From Gigantopelta aegis (taxonomy: Eukaryota; Mollusca; Gastropoda; Neomphalida; Peltospiridae): a stretch of DNA of 64,000 nt. The stretch lies in contig NC_054704.1 in assembly GCF_016097555.1 (NCBI RefSeq), forward strand, positions 27,354,795 through 27,418,794. The letters run 5' to 3'. The notes under the pieces are model-generated. The model saw only the letters and a list, made by a program, of their open reading frames with translations, made no database searches and had not been told where the DNA came from. The stretch's first letter is position 1, and each line of letters opens with the position of its first letter. Both the position numbers and the translations under genes were made by a program. This document shows positions 12,026 through 23,243 of this stretch, in pieces.

Positions 12026-12580
12026 TCGTTCCAGCCAGTGCTCCACAACTGGTGGGGGCGGGACGTAGCTCAGTGGTACAGCGCTCGCTCGATGCGCGGT
12101 CGGTCTGGGATCGATCCCCGTCGGTGGGCCCGTTGGGCTATTTCTCGTTCCAACCAGTGCACCACGACTGGTGTACCAAAGGCCGTGGTATGTGCTATCC
12201 TGTGTGGAATGGTGCATATAAAGGATCCCTTGCTGCTAATCGGAAAGAGTAGCTCATGAAGTGGCAACAGCGGGTTTCTTCCCTCAATATCTGTGTGGTC
12301 CATAACCATATGTCTGACGCAATATATACGTAATTAAAAATGTGTTGAGTGCGTCGTTAAATAAAACATTTCTTTCTTTCCACAACTGGTGTAACAAAGG
12401 CCGTGGTATATACTATCCTGTTTGTGGGATGGTGCATATAAAAGATTCCTTGCTGCTAATTGAAAAGAGTAGCCCATGAAGTGGCGACAGCGGGTTTCCT
12501 CTCTCAATATCTGTGTGGTCCTTAACCATATGTCCGACGCCATATAACCATAAATAAAATAAAACATTTCCTTCCTTCCT
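12026..12580 (+). repeat. older SINE split by a younger SINE
   Basis: The host SINE starts CGTTCCAGCCAGTGCTCC (lacking its tRNA head) and resumes after the nested SINE with TAACAAAGGCCGTGG at 12392, ending in a CCTTCCTTCC tail. Copy 2 carries the same truncated SINE unbroken at 50451-50672. Confidence 0.85.
12055..12379 (+). repeat. young full-length tRNA SINE nested in another SINE
   Basis: Begins GGGGCGGGACGTAGCTCAGT, with a well-kept A-box (TAGCTCAGTGGTACAGC) and B-box (GGGATCGATCCCC), and ends TTTCTTTCTTT. It is flanked by exact CCACAACTGGTG copies at 12043-12054 and 12380-12391. Copy 2 lacks it, so it inserted after the duplication. It is the best-kept RNA polymerase III promoter region among the SINE copies here. 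Confidence 0.92.
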
Positions 12581-12805
12581 TGATTGACCAACACTCCCCA
12601 AAAGCAAATAAACAACAAAGCACAATTACAAAACCCACACAAAACAAAGGCACCCCAAAATTAAGCTGCAATTTCGTCATTTCATCTTATAAAGTTATTG
12701 CAGGCTATGTATAGCCCTGAAATAGGTATTACATAAGTCTCTCAAAGGTTTCGTAACATTCCAAGTGCTCTTTGATTCATTCATATCAACCTATTTTCGT
12801 GCTTA

Positions 12806-13990
12806 TGTAACGGGGTAGAAATATATGACACTGTATGTGTATATGTTTTATTTTATTAGCTATTTATTTTTAAAATATTTTATTAATTGGTTATTTCGTT
12901 TTGTTTTAGGATATTCGTCGTAGAGAATACCCTATAAGACAACGCCCTAACCTTTCTTAACCGTGAAACTAGTTTAGCCAATGATATTGTATTCTGGTGT
13001 CATGTGATCATTGGTCATGGCTAGTCCGTGCACATTCACACTGAACAGCAAGCCATCAACATCAACGTATTATTCAGCTATTCCCGATATATTTTAATCT
13101 TTTTTGCGACGGTTACACAGGTTTGGCTAACATGCATGTATACATTTATATGATTGGTATGCACATTATTTCCATTATGATTTAAATATTAACTATTGTT
13201 AGATATAAAATCATAATAATCTGTATTAACTATAGGTACAAATAAAATGATAAATGTAGTTGACACTATAAAAAGGGTAATGTTTATAAGTATTTAAAAG
13301 TATATTCAAAGTATTTTCAATATATATTCTTAATTTACTAACTGCAAATACAATATAATAATTACCAGGGTAATTGTTGTATACAGTAACGATAAATATA
13401 TAGAGGTCTAATTGTTGGGCATTTAACCATTATATATTTTAGCTTATATTATGGTGTTTGTTTATAGGATGACGAGTTGACTAGATATCAACTACAGTAG
13501 CTAGCAACCAGTTCGGTCCATATCCCACAGCCAAAGTGTGTAACTAATCTGTTTATAGGTTTTTGTGTGTGTTCAGTCATGTACATTTCTTATTAGCAAC
13601 GCACGCATTTTTCGTGTTGTTGGTTTCACAAGCGTGTTGGCCAGCGCTTGTCAGTTTGTAAGCAGGTTCGATGGATCAGTAGTGTATTTGTTATATTGCA
13701 TCAGTGGGCTGTCCACGGATGAGATTTTGGATGTATATACATGTTTATTTTGATAAGGTATAACTGTGTTAAGTAATCGATAAATTAGTATCATTGACAA
13801 TGTGTATTTTGTCAAGTTGTGAGATGTAGAATAGTATAACATTTGAATTGTATGATGACACGTTGTTTTATCAATTATATTATATTATATTATATTACAT
13901 TATTTTTATATACTATTTTTAGGACCTTTATTTGACGGTTGCCAAATAAACCGAATCCTACCCAGCATTGTCTTTCTGATTAGAGGGATT
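12806..13990 (+). mobile_element. possible LTR fossil joined to a LINE
   Basis: The 3.4-kb copy-1-specific insertion (12806-16220) opens TGTAACGGGG and closes GCTACA, and is flanked by CTTA and CTTG, which together with copy 2 give a clean pre-insertion site. Such ends suit an LTR, but I find no second LTR and no coding part. The first 1.2 kb is AT-rich and unassigned; the rest is the LINE at 13993-16220. Old and incomplete if real. Confidence 0.3.
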
Positions 13991-13992
13991 TA

Positions 13993-16220
13993 ATAATAAT
14001 AATAATAATAGATTTTTATTTCAGATCAGAGATCCATAGAACATATATAAACATCACATACAAAACTGATTACATAATATACAGCAGCTTTACACATACA
14101 GATTTGACGTACACAGTTGTACACCGTAGGTGGGCAAGTAGGTCGTTTGAAGTTGTTTCGATTCTGCTCTTCAGTGAATATGCTGTTGAGCGAAGTAAAG
14201 CGCCAAAGCTTTTTACTCGATGACTGACAAACATCTTGCTGGCACTGTATGGTCGTCGTTGTCCGATCATCCATCGGTATGCATTATTATAACATATGTT
14301 AAGATCCTTCATGGTATCCTGCTTAAATTTCACCCATAATGCACCCGCGTACAAATTACTACAATAACTCACAAATAATTGTTTTAACAGATTCTGAACA
14401 TTTTGCAAATCGCCGCAACAACATGTTTGCACGTACACAAAGGGCTCTATACTGTCGTTTAATGTCTTTATCGTCTTTCATGTTTTTGCATATAATATGA
14501 CCTAGATATTTATAGTTGTCAACATATTTCAGTGCATCACCACACAAATATATCGAAGGCACATTGATCAACTTCAGAGTTTCTGGCTCAATACACATAC
14601 AGTTTTCATTGTATTATATATAATATCATAATCTTCTGCAAATGTCTCGCAAATCGTTAACATTTTTCTTAATGCAGAAATAGATGGGCAAAGAAGTGAC
14701 ATATCATCAGCAAAACTGAAGTTATTTAGAAACACCCCACCAACATTACACCCAACTGCACATTTTGACAACTGTAGGTTAAGGCCATCAATATATATAT
14801 TAAATAATAAGGGTGACATTACCCCACCTTGACGGACGCCATTTGTTACATTAAACTTACAGGAAATATATGCACCCCATTTTACACTAAACAATTGGGT
14901 TAAATACCATGCTTTGAGAAAGCGAACTACAAAAGCAGGCACGACTTTTTTCAAAAGTGTCATATATAATGTCCAGTGATTTACTCGGTCAAAGGCTTTT
15001 TTCGCATCCAAAAAGCAAACATACACAGGACTACCTTGTGAAATGTAAAAGTTAATAACTTCCTTAAAAGCAAATAAACACATATCGGTGGATGTCCTAC
15101 TTTTAAAACCAAACTGATAGTCTGATGTACTCAGGTCTGTTCGTGATAACAGTACATGTTCCATAACTTTTGATATCACAATTGCTAATGCAATTGGACG
15201 GTAATTGCCTTTATCTGTTATGTCTCTGGTTTTGTTTTTCACAATAGGAACAAGAATAACATCTGTCATACTACTAGATACATGCCCGTGTACAAGCATG
15301 GCACTGAAACAAACTGATAATAGAACGAATAATCTCTTGGACGCATATTGGAGGTGTTCCGCTGAGAGGCCGTCATTCCCTGCTGATTTCCCACTGCTAA
15401 GTTTAAAAACAAACTCCATTACCTCATTGGGATTTACGTTCATTTCAGCAACATAACTTGAATCATTAGTAATATACTCTTCAACATATGCTCGATGATG
15501 CTGACCTGTCACAGAATTTAGAAGTTCTTTATAATGTTTTTTAAACAAACCTGCAATATTCTCTTCCCCGGTCACACCATCCACAGTTGTTGCCAATAGA
15601 GTTCGTTTATTATTTGTAGAAATATTTTTCCAAAATTCACGAAAGTTCATGTCGGTCAAATTTTGTGCTATAGCATCTGCCTTCATTCTATCGTTCTCAT
15701 TTTGACACATTCTAAGAGCGTATTTAAACTGCCTACGTGTTTTGTTCATATTTTCACATATAAGTCCTGTTCTAGGTTTACCATTGTCTTGCCATAACAA
15801 GTAGACCTCAAGAGCAATGAGATGTAGATCTTTTACGTAGTTATTCCACCCAGGCACATTTTTGTGATTGTCACTATTACCTTTAATCAAATGTTGAGAT
15901 ACCAATTTTAATGCATTAACAATTTCATTATATAAACTATCAATACCATGTAGATGACCAGATATATTGCAGTTTGGAGTTCTACAAGAAATTGCATCAT
16001 TAGGAAAAAAGATTTGAGACAAGGAAATATCTGACTCGGCTCTATACGTTTTTATATCATTAGCAGTAACTTTTGACCAGTTTACAGACGTTCTTGGCAG
16101 TATGTGATTTTTGGCTAAATTGCATTTGGTCAAACGGTTCACACTGATGGTGAATTGTAATGGCAGATGATCCCATGGCGCAGTGTCATGTAGTATATTC
16201 ATATTAACCCATATGCTACA
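13993..16220 (-). mobile_element. CR1-group-like LINE, 5'-truncated
   Basis: A non-LTR retrotransposon on the minus strand with a long ORF of 542 residues (16202-14574). It starts at the end of an endonuclease domain (APWDHLPLQFTI) and runs through reverse transcriptase: GNYRPIALA, FLDAKKAFDRVNHWTLY, NGVRQGGVMSPLLFNIYIDG and the active-site FSFADDMSLL. Past a frame break near 14590 the C-terminal region continues (YLCGDALKYVDNYKYLGH, then RWMIGQRRPYSASKMFVSH). The 3' end carries a (TTA)n tail, seen as TAATAATAA at 13992-14010. RT wording suggests the CR1/L2 group; clade not certain. Confidence 0.8.
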
Positions 16221-16275
16221 CTTGTATCCAATTAAGGTTCAAGAATGCTGTCCTGGGCACACACCTCGGCTATTT

Positions 16276-18350
16276 GGGCTCAAAAGAAAACGGGTTACGT
16301 TTAGGTTTAGGGTCAAGAAAATCGCACATTTGGGTGTCATTAAACAAATCAACTTTAATTTGTTTTTATTCCTGTGACCAGTACAAAAAATAGACACCTT
16401 TCTTGCTGACATGTGACACCAGGTCATCTGGAATGTTTTCTACAAAAACCTGTGGTTGAATAGTGCTGCCATAACAGTTTTTGACAGTCAACATCATAAA
16501 CGAGCGATTTTATTTGCCTTTCATCCCGTCAAACCAGTAAGTAATTTGCATTTTATACTCACACTTCAGTTTCAGTAAAATATATTACCTACATTAAAAT
16601 ATTCAGGCATGTAATTGAAACATTTCTAAAAAAGCTGAAAATGATACATGCGTGCCGAAACCACGTAATCGAGTGCAGAATGCAAGGAAAATGAATGAAA
16701 GGAAACATTTTGAAAAAGCGGAATTCCGTGAATTAGCGGAAGAATCACATGCCTGACTATTTGTAAAACTGATTCATCTCAGAATTGAGTAAATAATTAT
16801 AAATCACAACATTCATTAGAATGATGTTTCACCTGGTTATTTCTAACATAACACCAAATTGCCATTTGTCATTAGTGTTTGCTATTGATGTCAACCACTA
16901 ATTACAAATTGCTCACGTCTCAGAAATCTGTACAAAATTACATGATTCGAATGTGCATGAATGTGTTCCTGTTGGTTAATTTCTTTGAGGATAATGATAT
17001 TCAAACATGCCAAAGACCAGACCCGGGATGGATGTGCCCGAAACCTTAGTGGTATAAGGGTACGTTAATAGTCTCACTCACTCAAACGTAAACAAACAAT
17101 GAATAATAACGAATAAATTTGTATACATGTATGCATCAAAGAACATTTATAAACGTTGTTAGGTCATTCCATGTCAAATCGGACAACGCAGGTACACCTC
17201 CCATATGATACCTCTCAAATCTGGCTGTTTTTTGTTTGTTTTTGTTGTTTTTTATCACATAGTCGAGACAACCAGTTTTATCATGTGGGCAAGTATATAT
17301 ACATGAAAGCTTACATTGTCTTATAATACTTTTAAATTAATTTGTTTTTAAAAAACTGAATTGGTACATGTATGCTTCCATTAGATTATTAACTTGAAAT
17401 GCATTTCTGAATATCAACAACCTTTCAGCAGCGGTTTTCTGTCCATGGTCACGTATGTGAGAAAAAAAATCAGCCTGCATAGATAGATATCAATCAGCTA
17501 CCACTAAACAGAGCCTGAACCAAGCTTTAAAATGCTGTTTAAATGTTTGCTGTAGGATGAATATTAAAAAAGTTATGACATTTTGAAGATGTCGAATCAC
17601 GCCCATTTTATGCTTTGTTTTACTACTAAAAGAAAAGAAAAGTTGAGACCGTTTCGATTAATTAACGCCGACTTTGAACACACAAAAATGTCAACTTTTT
17701 AAATATTGGTTGGATTATAATGAAACTTTCAGGGAAGGTAGTTCATTCAACACACAAACTACTGGTGAAGTTTGCACTTAATTCATTATTTAACACAATA
17801 ATCAATTAATAATTTTAATAATTTTGACTGAAACAAAAAACGGGTTTCGTTGAATTACAATTACGGGGAAATTCCACATACTTAAGTTTTCAACTTACAG
17901 GAAAAATGTAAATACCATCGGATTGCTTATTAAAAGCACAAGACACCTGGATAATTTTTAATGAGATTAATTAATTTATTAATTAACAATCAATTTCATT
18001 AAAAACAAAGGCCATCAACCAAACAATGTGGTTGTATTCATAACTTTCTTAATATATGAAATATGTTGGCTAGATTTGCAGTGGAGATAGCTCATAACCA
18101 GCACTTTCTAATGCTATATCATAAATACATTTGTAATTAAAGAATAATTACCTAAAATCATTATCACTGGAGACATCATTATCAGTGGAAACTTTACAGT
18201 CTGACTCGTAATTATTTTGACATGCTTATATACCACTAAGGTTTCATTGAAACTTTCAAGCATGTCTGTCCCAGGTCCTGCCCATGGATAGCCAGGGACA
18301 TGATCCAGGATAGAAAATTTAAAGGGACAATTTAAAATTTTAATGCCAAA
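16276..18350. other. AT-rich stretch, no gene seen
   Basis: There is no ORF with a recognisable domain and no clear element ends. Short TTAGGG-like words near 16300 are isolated. Confidence 0.5.
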
Positions 18351-18356
18351 TGGTGA

Positions 18357-18455
18357 ATGAAGGAGGAAGAGGAAATGTTTTATTTAATGACGGACTCCGA
18401 CACATTTTATTTACTGTTATATGGTGTCACATATGGTTACGGACACACAGGTATT
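18357..18455 (-). repeat. SINE 3'-end fragment
   Basis: The minus strand shows the SINE tail region (reverse of AAATGTTTTATTTAATGACG and TTTACTGTTATATGGTGTCA). Only about 100 bases are present. It runs directly into a minisatellite. Confidence 0.7.
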
Positions 18456-18456
18456 G

Positions 18457-18600
18457 AGTCACAGCGAATGGAGCTTGAGGAGTCACAGCGAATGGAGCTT
18501 GAGAAGTCACAGCGAATGGAGCTGGAGGAGTCACAGCGAATGGAGCTGGAGGAGTCACAGCTAATGGAGCTGGAGGAGTCACAGCTAATGGAGCTGTAGT
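18457..18600. repeat. 24-base minisatellite, six units
   Basis: The unit TCACAGCGAATGGAGCTTGA plus GGAG is repeated six times with small changes. It is a multiple of three, so it stays open in several frames: plus-strand units read SQRMELEE and minus-strand units PAPFAVTP. Which frame, if any, was coding is unclear; the downstream minus-strand remnant favours the latter. Confidence 0.85.
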
Positions 18601-18963
18601 AGTCATGGCAGATACAGAAGATTCCGGTGGAAATACAGATTCTGGTTTAGGGGCAGTTGTTGGGAGGTCTACATGCCTTCGAAATACTTCTCGGCGGATA
18701 TCATCAAACCTCAGCTTTTAACTTTCTTTGGAAAGGCATTTAAACTTTTCAACACTTCTAGTCACTAGAGTATCAATCTGTGTATAGGTTGGCCGAAAAC
18801 CAAATTGATCAGCAACAGCTCGAATTGTTTTAGCTGCAGAGCGTTCATTCTCCATGTACATAAACAAGACATGTCCATTCCGATCCCATCATCAGGTAAA
18901 GCACTAAAGTTCTCGGTACCATGCATCTTCATAAATCAAGGCTAATATTCGTTCCTCGTATTC
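18601..18963 (-). pseudogene. decayed coding-like remnant, function unknown
   Basis: On the minus strand, pieces of open frame such as ERILALIYEDAWYREL and VLFMYMENERSAAKTIRAVA, then RSVEKFKCL and RREVFRRHVDLPTTAPKPES, lead into the Pro-rich minisatellite. Stops interrupt it. I do not recognise the family; it may be a transposon-borne or retroposed gene. It abuts a MITE at 18964. Confidence 0.35.
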
Positions 18964-19268
18964 AGCCTTGATACATGTAGTCAAGATTACTGATATCCAC
19001 TACTAGCGCCCTCTATTTGAAGAAAATTTGTAACACCGATTATGTCCCTTACATGATGACATCGCTGACCAATCACAGCATCGGTAACATGTGACAATCT
19101 TGAAAGCAATATAAAAAATTAACCGCCGGACGCTGACGCTGCCATTTTTGTTTACAATAACAAGGGAATCTATAAGGAGCGTTACGATTCGTTGCAATCA
19201 GATCTCATCGCATGCAATGAAATTTAAGCATTTTCTGGCACGATTTCTTGACGACATGTATCAAGGCT
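18964..19268. mobile_element. MITE with AGCCTTGATACATG ends
   Basis: The left AGCCTTGATACATGTAGTC matches the reverse complement of the right end (AGCCTTGATACATGTCGTC) with one mismatch over about 21 bases. The interior is non-coding and the element is 305 bases. Target duplication not resolved. Confidence 0.65.
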
Positions 19269-19371
19269 AAAAATAAATAAAATTTATAAATAAACAAGAT
19301 TAAAAAAAAAGAAGTCTCTTTAATATTTCAAATATAAAAATGTTCCAAGTGTGGCATGCCTTGTCTAAGAC

Positions 19372-19402
19372 CCCCCCCCCCCCCCCCCCCCCACACACAC
19401 AC
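19372..19402. repeat. poly-C/CA microsatellite
   Basis: A run of C residues is followed by CA repeats. Confidence 0.95.
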
Positions 19403-19453
19403 ACTAAAATGTTGGCTGTAATCAAATTATCTAATCAGTTCTCACAAACTCAT

Positions 19454-20702
19454 TGTCACGGGGATCCTATAATACCCGTAACTGAATGAAACACGATTGT
19501 CCAAATATCTCTCCTAACTATATCTGTTAGATCTCTCTGTAACAGGCAGTTATACCCGCTGGCTCGTCTAGGTATGATCAGAGATAAGATCTTATATAAA
19601 GTATATATAATATAGCACGTTTAGTTCACTAGAAAACACAACAAAAACACAATACACTTTGGAATCTGTATTAACCTACGCTGACAAATGTACTGCCGCA
19701 GTAGTTAATTAACAACAACAAATAATAACCCAGAACTGATCACTTAATTAGTTAATCACTAGGTATCTAGTTTACACAATATGCTAATCACTTCACCGTG
19801 ACACAACACCCACACGTGTAATAATTGAGAAACGCTTCCAGGAGAACTTAATTAATAAAGGAATTACAACTCTATTCCTAACTGGTTAATTTTTAATTAA
19901 CCCTTACTACTCGTTCAGTAACGTGTGATAATTGAGAAACGCTTCCAGGAGAACTTAATTAATAAATGAATTGCAACTCTATTCCTAACTGGTTAATTTT
20001 TAATTAACCCTTACTACTCATTCAATAACCTTGTAACACAGAATTAATACTGGTACCTATCACAATAAAGACAATAACCTACAGTTTACCTAGGTTCTCT
20101 AGGATGACTGGCTAAGCTTTATATATATATCAGAACGGTGAGCCTACAGTATACTGCGTCAGATGACCGGCAGCACCGTCTAAATAATATTGGTATAATA
20201 CAGTATTAAAATATTTAAAGTCACATCAATCACATCAAGGTTATACAACAGAGCAGAAATAAAATTATTTACCAGTCCGGACGGACAGCGATCCCTGGAA
20301 GCCTTCCTACGTTTCTCCCCGATATCTTTAAAACCCTAGCTATTTATTAAAAAATCTGAATATCGCCTGGGGGTACAAGGCGGTACTGAATCTTATGTAA
20401 ATTTCCACAGCGACCAAGCGGTATTTTTTTTTCTCAGATGGTCAGACTCAATGACGCCTAGTCACCAAAATCACGGTTGTAAAAACCGCACTCGCGGAGG
20501 TATTAAGTAACTACTGGCCACATGGCCTCCGTAGCCCAGCGCAGGCTGGGTGTGTAATAGAAAAGATCGACGACCGTCGCGCAAAGGTATCACGTAACAA
20601 GTTGCCCATCTGGGCTTAAGTGCATATTGGAACTGCACACGGCCCTCTAAAACAATTAATATCGCCACAGGCGAAATGAAATTAAGAGCATGTACCGTCA
20701 CA
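19454..20702. mobile_element. probable solo LTR, fossil
   Basis: A 1249-base unit opens TGTCACGGGGATCC and closes GTACCGTCACA, with near-identical 5-base flanks on both sides. It has no coding capacity and no neighbouring internal region, as expected of a solo LTR left by recombination. Gypsy-like by general appearance, but not assigned. It contains an internal tandem duplication of about 110 bases starting near 19810 and 19922. It looks fairly well kept, so perhaps not very old. Confidence 0.6.
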
Positions 20703-21133
20703 CTCCTATTTAATTAAAAAAACAACAACATATAAACATAAGCACAGAGAAGCACATGTATGTAATTTTTGTTTGTAAACATGACTAAGCCAATCAAATT
20801 GGAGAAAATCAGTCACGTGACCCGATTGACGCATGCAAGGAAACGGAATGACAATAAAATGGGTGAATAAAATCGCCATGCATCTGCTCTGTATAAATTA
20901 TTATTTAGGGAAAAAAAACATGTTTAGAACATAATAAATACTATTAAAATTCATTTCAATGCCATATTTTTTATAAACCTGTTCGATGTGAAGGATTTGG
21001 CAAGCATTTTGTACTGGTAAAAAATCTAAAAAATATGGCGATCTCGACAATTCCCGGGATTTTCGTATTTTTTGCGCAGCTTAAAAAACACCTGGGTCTT
21101 CGTAAGATTTGCATATAATTTAGTACAAATGGT

Positions 21134-21167
<34 letters not shown>

Positions 21168-21190
21168 CAATTTAATTATGTTTTAATGAA
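20703..21190. other. AT-rich spacer with (TA)n
   Basis: No gene seen. A (TA)n microsatellite occupies about 21136-21166. Confidence 0.6.
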
Positions 21191-21203
21191 TATAATTACT
21201 TAC

Positions 21204-21432
21204 CTTCAGGTAAAGCGTGGATGACTTTGATGACCAAAAACTTTGCTGAAATATTTTTTCCACTTCTAGTGCGTCCAATGAAAAAATTCGAAAACGTGGA
21301 TAAAGGGGAGAAAACAACTACGTCGTCATACTTTTCATTCCCTTCTAACTGTAATATTAGATGAGCAATGGGCAGTTCAATAGGGCCCACACCCGGCCAT
21401 GCCTCGATGCGCAAGCTCAGGTATCGAGGCAC
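21204..21432 (-). CDS. isolated coding-like exon, unknown gene
   Basis: A minus-strand open frame starts with an ATG at 21432 (MPRYLSLRIEAWPGVGPIEL) and runs to a strong donor, CTGAAG before GTAAGTAAT, at 21204. It encodes about 76 residues, including FSNFFIGRTRSGKNISAKFL. An alternative acceptor, TATTACAG, lies within it at about 21353, so the true exon may be shorter. I do not recognise the family. No partner exon was found in the adjoining minus-strand sequence. Confidence 0.4.
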
Positions 21433-21731
21433 AATAGCCTAGAGCGATAAGTGGGTCATTCCCACATACCTGTCACAGAATCCGATATGGTCACCGTGAT
21501 AGTGAATCAGGATTCCCATTCTTACCGTCACTAGATTAAAGCTTTAACCTACATGCATATGTCATTAACCTGTTTTTCTTTTTATGTTAAGTTCCATGAT
21601 TACATCTAATGCTTTCAGTATAATTATGTATCATGTTTTAAAACATTAAATATTTTTATTCACATAAACACTTTCAGATAAGATTCACATGCAATTGGTA
21701 TATATTATATTTTTTGTCTTTGCGGAAGTAT

Positions 21732-21815
21732 GTCGTGGTGGCTGAGTTGGTTAAGGCGTTAGACTTAAAATCTTATGGGATTTATTCCTGCGCAGGTTCG
21801 AATCCTGTCCACGGC
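21732..21815 (+). tRNA. tRNA-Leu (anticodon TAA)
   Basis: The acceptor stem GTCGTGG pairs with CCACGGC (one G-U). The D-arm/A-box is GGCTGAGTTGG. The anticodon loop CTTAAAA places TAA at 21766-21768. The long variable arm GGGA...TTCC is diagnostic of Leu/Ser type. The T-arm GCAGG-TTCGAAT-CCTGT holds the B-box. The anticodon stem has one T-T mismatch. A TTTT pol III terminator follows at 21822-21825. At 84 bases it is the expected length for a class II tRNA. Confidence 0.87.
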
Positions 21816-21956
21816 GCATCCTTTTCTCTTGCTACTACTCTTGTTAGTTTTGTTTTAAATTTATAATTCGTATTAAGGTCCCTGATGAATAAAAAAATTT
21901 AAAAACCAAAACAATTACTAAATACATTAATTTTTAAATCATCTGTTAAATATTTC

Positions 21957-22183
21957 AGTATAATTATGTATCATGTTTTAAAAGCAAAAGTTTTTGAAAC
22001 TCTGCGATAAACTCTGGGAATGGACACAGGTTCGAATCCTGTCCACGGCGCATCCTTTTCTCTTGCTACTACTCTTGTTATTATTTTTTATATTTCGTAT
22101 TAAGGTACCTGATGAAATACAATTATTTAAAAACCAAAACAGTTATTAAATATATTAAATTTTAAATCATCTCTTAAAGGCAT
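21957..22183 (+). repeat. broken tandem duplicate of the tRNA-Leu region
   Basis: The phrase TTCAGTATAATTATGTATCA occurs upstream of the tRNA (about 21614) and again at about 21955. The tRNA 3' part (CAGGTTCGAATCCTGTCC, ACGGCG) and the flank CATCCTTTTCTCTTGCTACT recur at 22026-22070. The tRNA 5' two-thirds are missing, so this copy is dead. Confidence 0.85.
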
Positions 22184-22415
22184 ACTGTCACAGATTTTAG
22201 GACCTTATTTCTGTAAAAATGGATAATGAATAAAAATTACATTAATTGTTGGAAACCAAATCTAGCTATCACATCACCTAAACTGAACCATGATGGAGTG
22301 AAATCCATGTCAACCCTTTCAGCAATTTTAATTTTTGAATTATAGACCATTGCCATAATTCAATTATTTTTACAAAATATCATTAACAAATGGAGTATGG
22401 TGGTTATGAAGATGG

Positions 22416-22990
22416 TTGAATAAAGTACATTTAGGGACAAATCAGATATTTTTTGTTCAGGTAATACTTTGTAATACTAGTGTTGCATTTTTGGATAGCT
22501 CGAAAGCTTTTGACACTGTGTGGCATACAGGGTTAATGTTTAAATTGTCAGAAATTGAACTCTCTTCTAAAATCTGGATAATATTGGACAGTATATACAG
22601 TAACGTCAAATACTCTGTCCTGGTAAACAATATTTATTCAAGAAAATTCAGACAATCTAGGGGACTGTGTCAGGGTAGCATGCTTGCTCCAAAATTGTAT
22701 GTGCTATATATAAATGATTTACTAAACAAATTAAGTAAGTCAAAGAAAGGATCAATGATTATGGATGTTCATATATCGTGTCCAACACAAGCAGACGATA
22801 TTGCCCTCATTTCTCCTTCCCCTCGTAACATGCAAGACATGCTTCTGATATGTGAACAGTATAGTTCCAAATGGCGATTTACATTCTCATCTCAGAAAAG
22901 TCGTAATCAACTTTGCCAAAGAACCTGATCCAGTGTTTTTTCTTTATAATAAACAACTTCCAAATACAACTTCTATTAATTTTTGTTATA
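22416..22990 (+). pseudogene. LINE reverse-transcriptase fragment
   Basis: The open frame contains VAFLDSSKAFDTVWHTGLMF (RT motif A), QSRGLCQGSMLAPKLYVLYI (motif B region), then TQADDIALISPSPRNM, where the usual F/YADD has become QADD. Both ends of the element are missing. It is a small remnant of a non-LTR retrotransposon. Confidence 0.75.
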
Positions 22991-23243
22991 GAAACAGTTC
23001 AACTGTTGTCAAAACAATGGTCAACAACTGAAATTAATACATCCTTATAAAATAATACATTAATTCGGCATAAGTACATTTTAGTCTATATAAGCAAAAT
23101 CCAAAACAAGCGGTCAGAATTGAACATTTTCTTAGTTTTAACTCCAACAACCTTTGCTCATTATGAAAAACAATCTGAGATAACTGGTTAATTACCAATT
23201 AACATACATACAATAAAATGCATACCATTTCACCTTATATTCG

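Larger units (their letters stand above)
7331..16275. other. segmental duplication, copy 1
   Basis: From GTATGAAAATTAATATTCT at 7331 the sequence aligns colinearly with 46484 onward (copy 2). It includes two exons, introns, a foldback element and SINE remnants, to about 12805, and then again from 16225 to about 16275. Copy-1-specific gains are 10190-11701, 12055-12379 and 12806-16220. About 400 bases corresponding to copy 2 50757-51165 are missing near 12660, together with ankyrin exon 2. Exons 1 and 5 also have no counterpart here. Confidence 0.85.

Noticed and set aside
18357-18599. ORF ending in repeated SQRMELEE
   Set aside because: Starts inside a SINE tail and runs into a minisatellite; no sign of a real start or wider gene on that strand.
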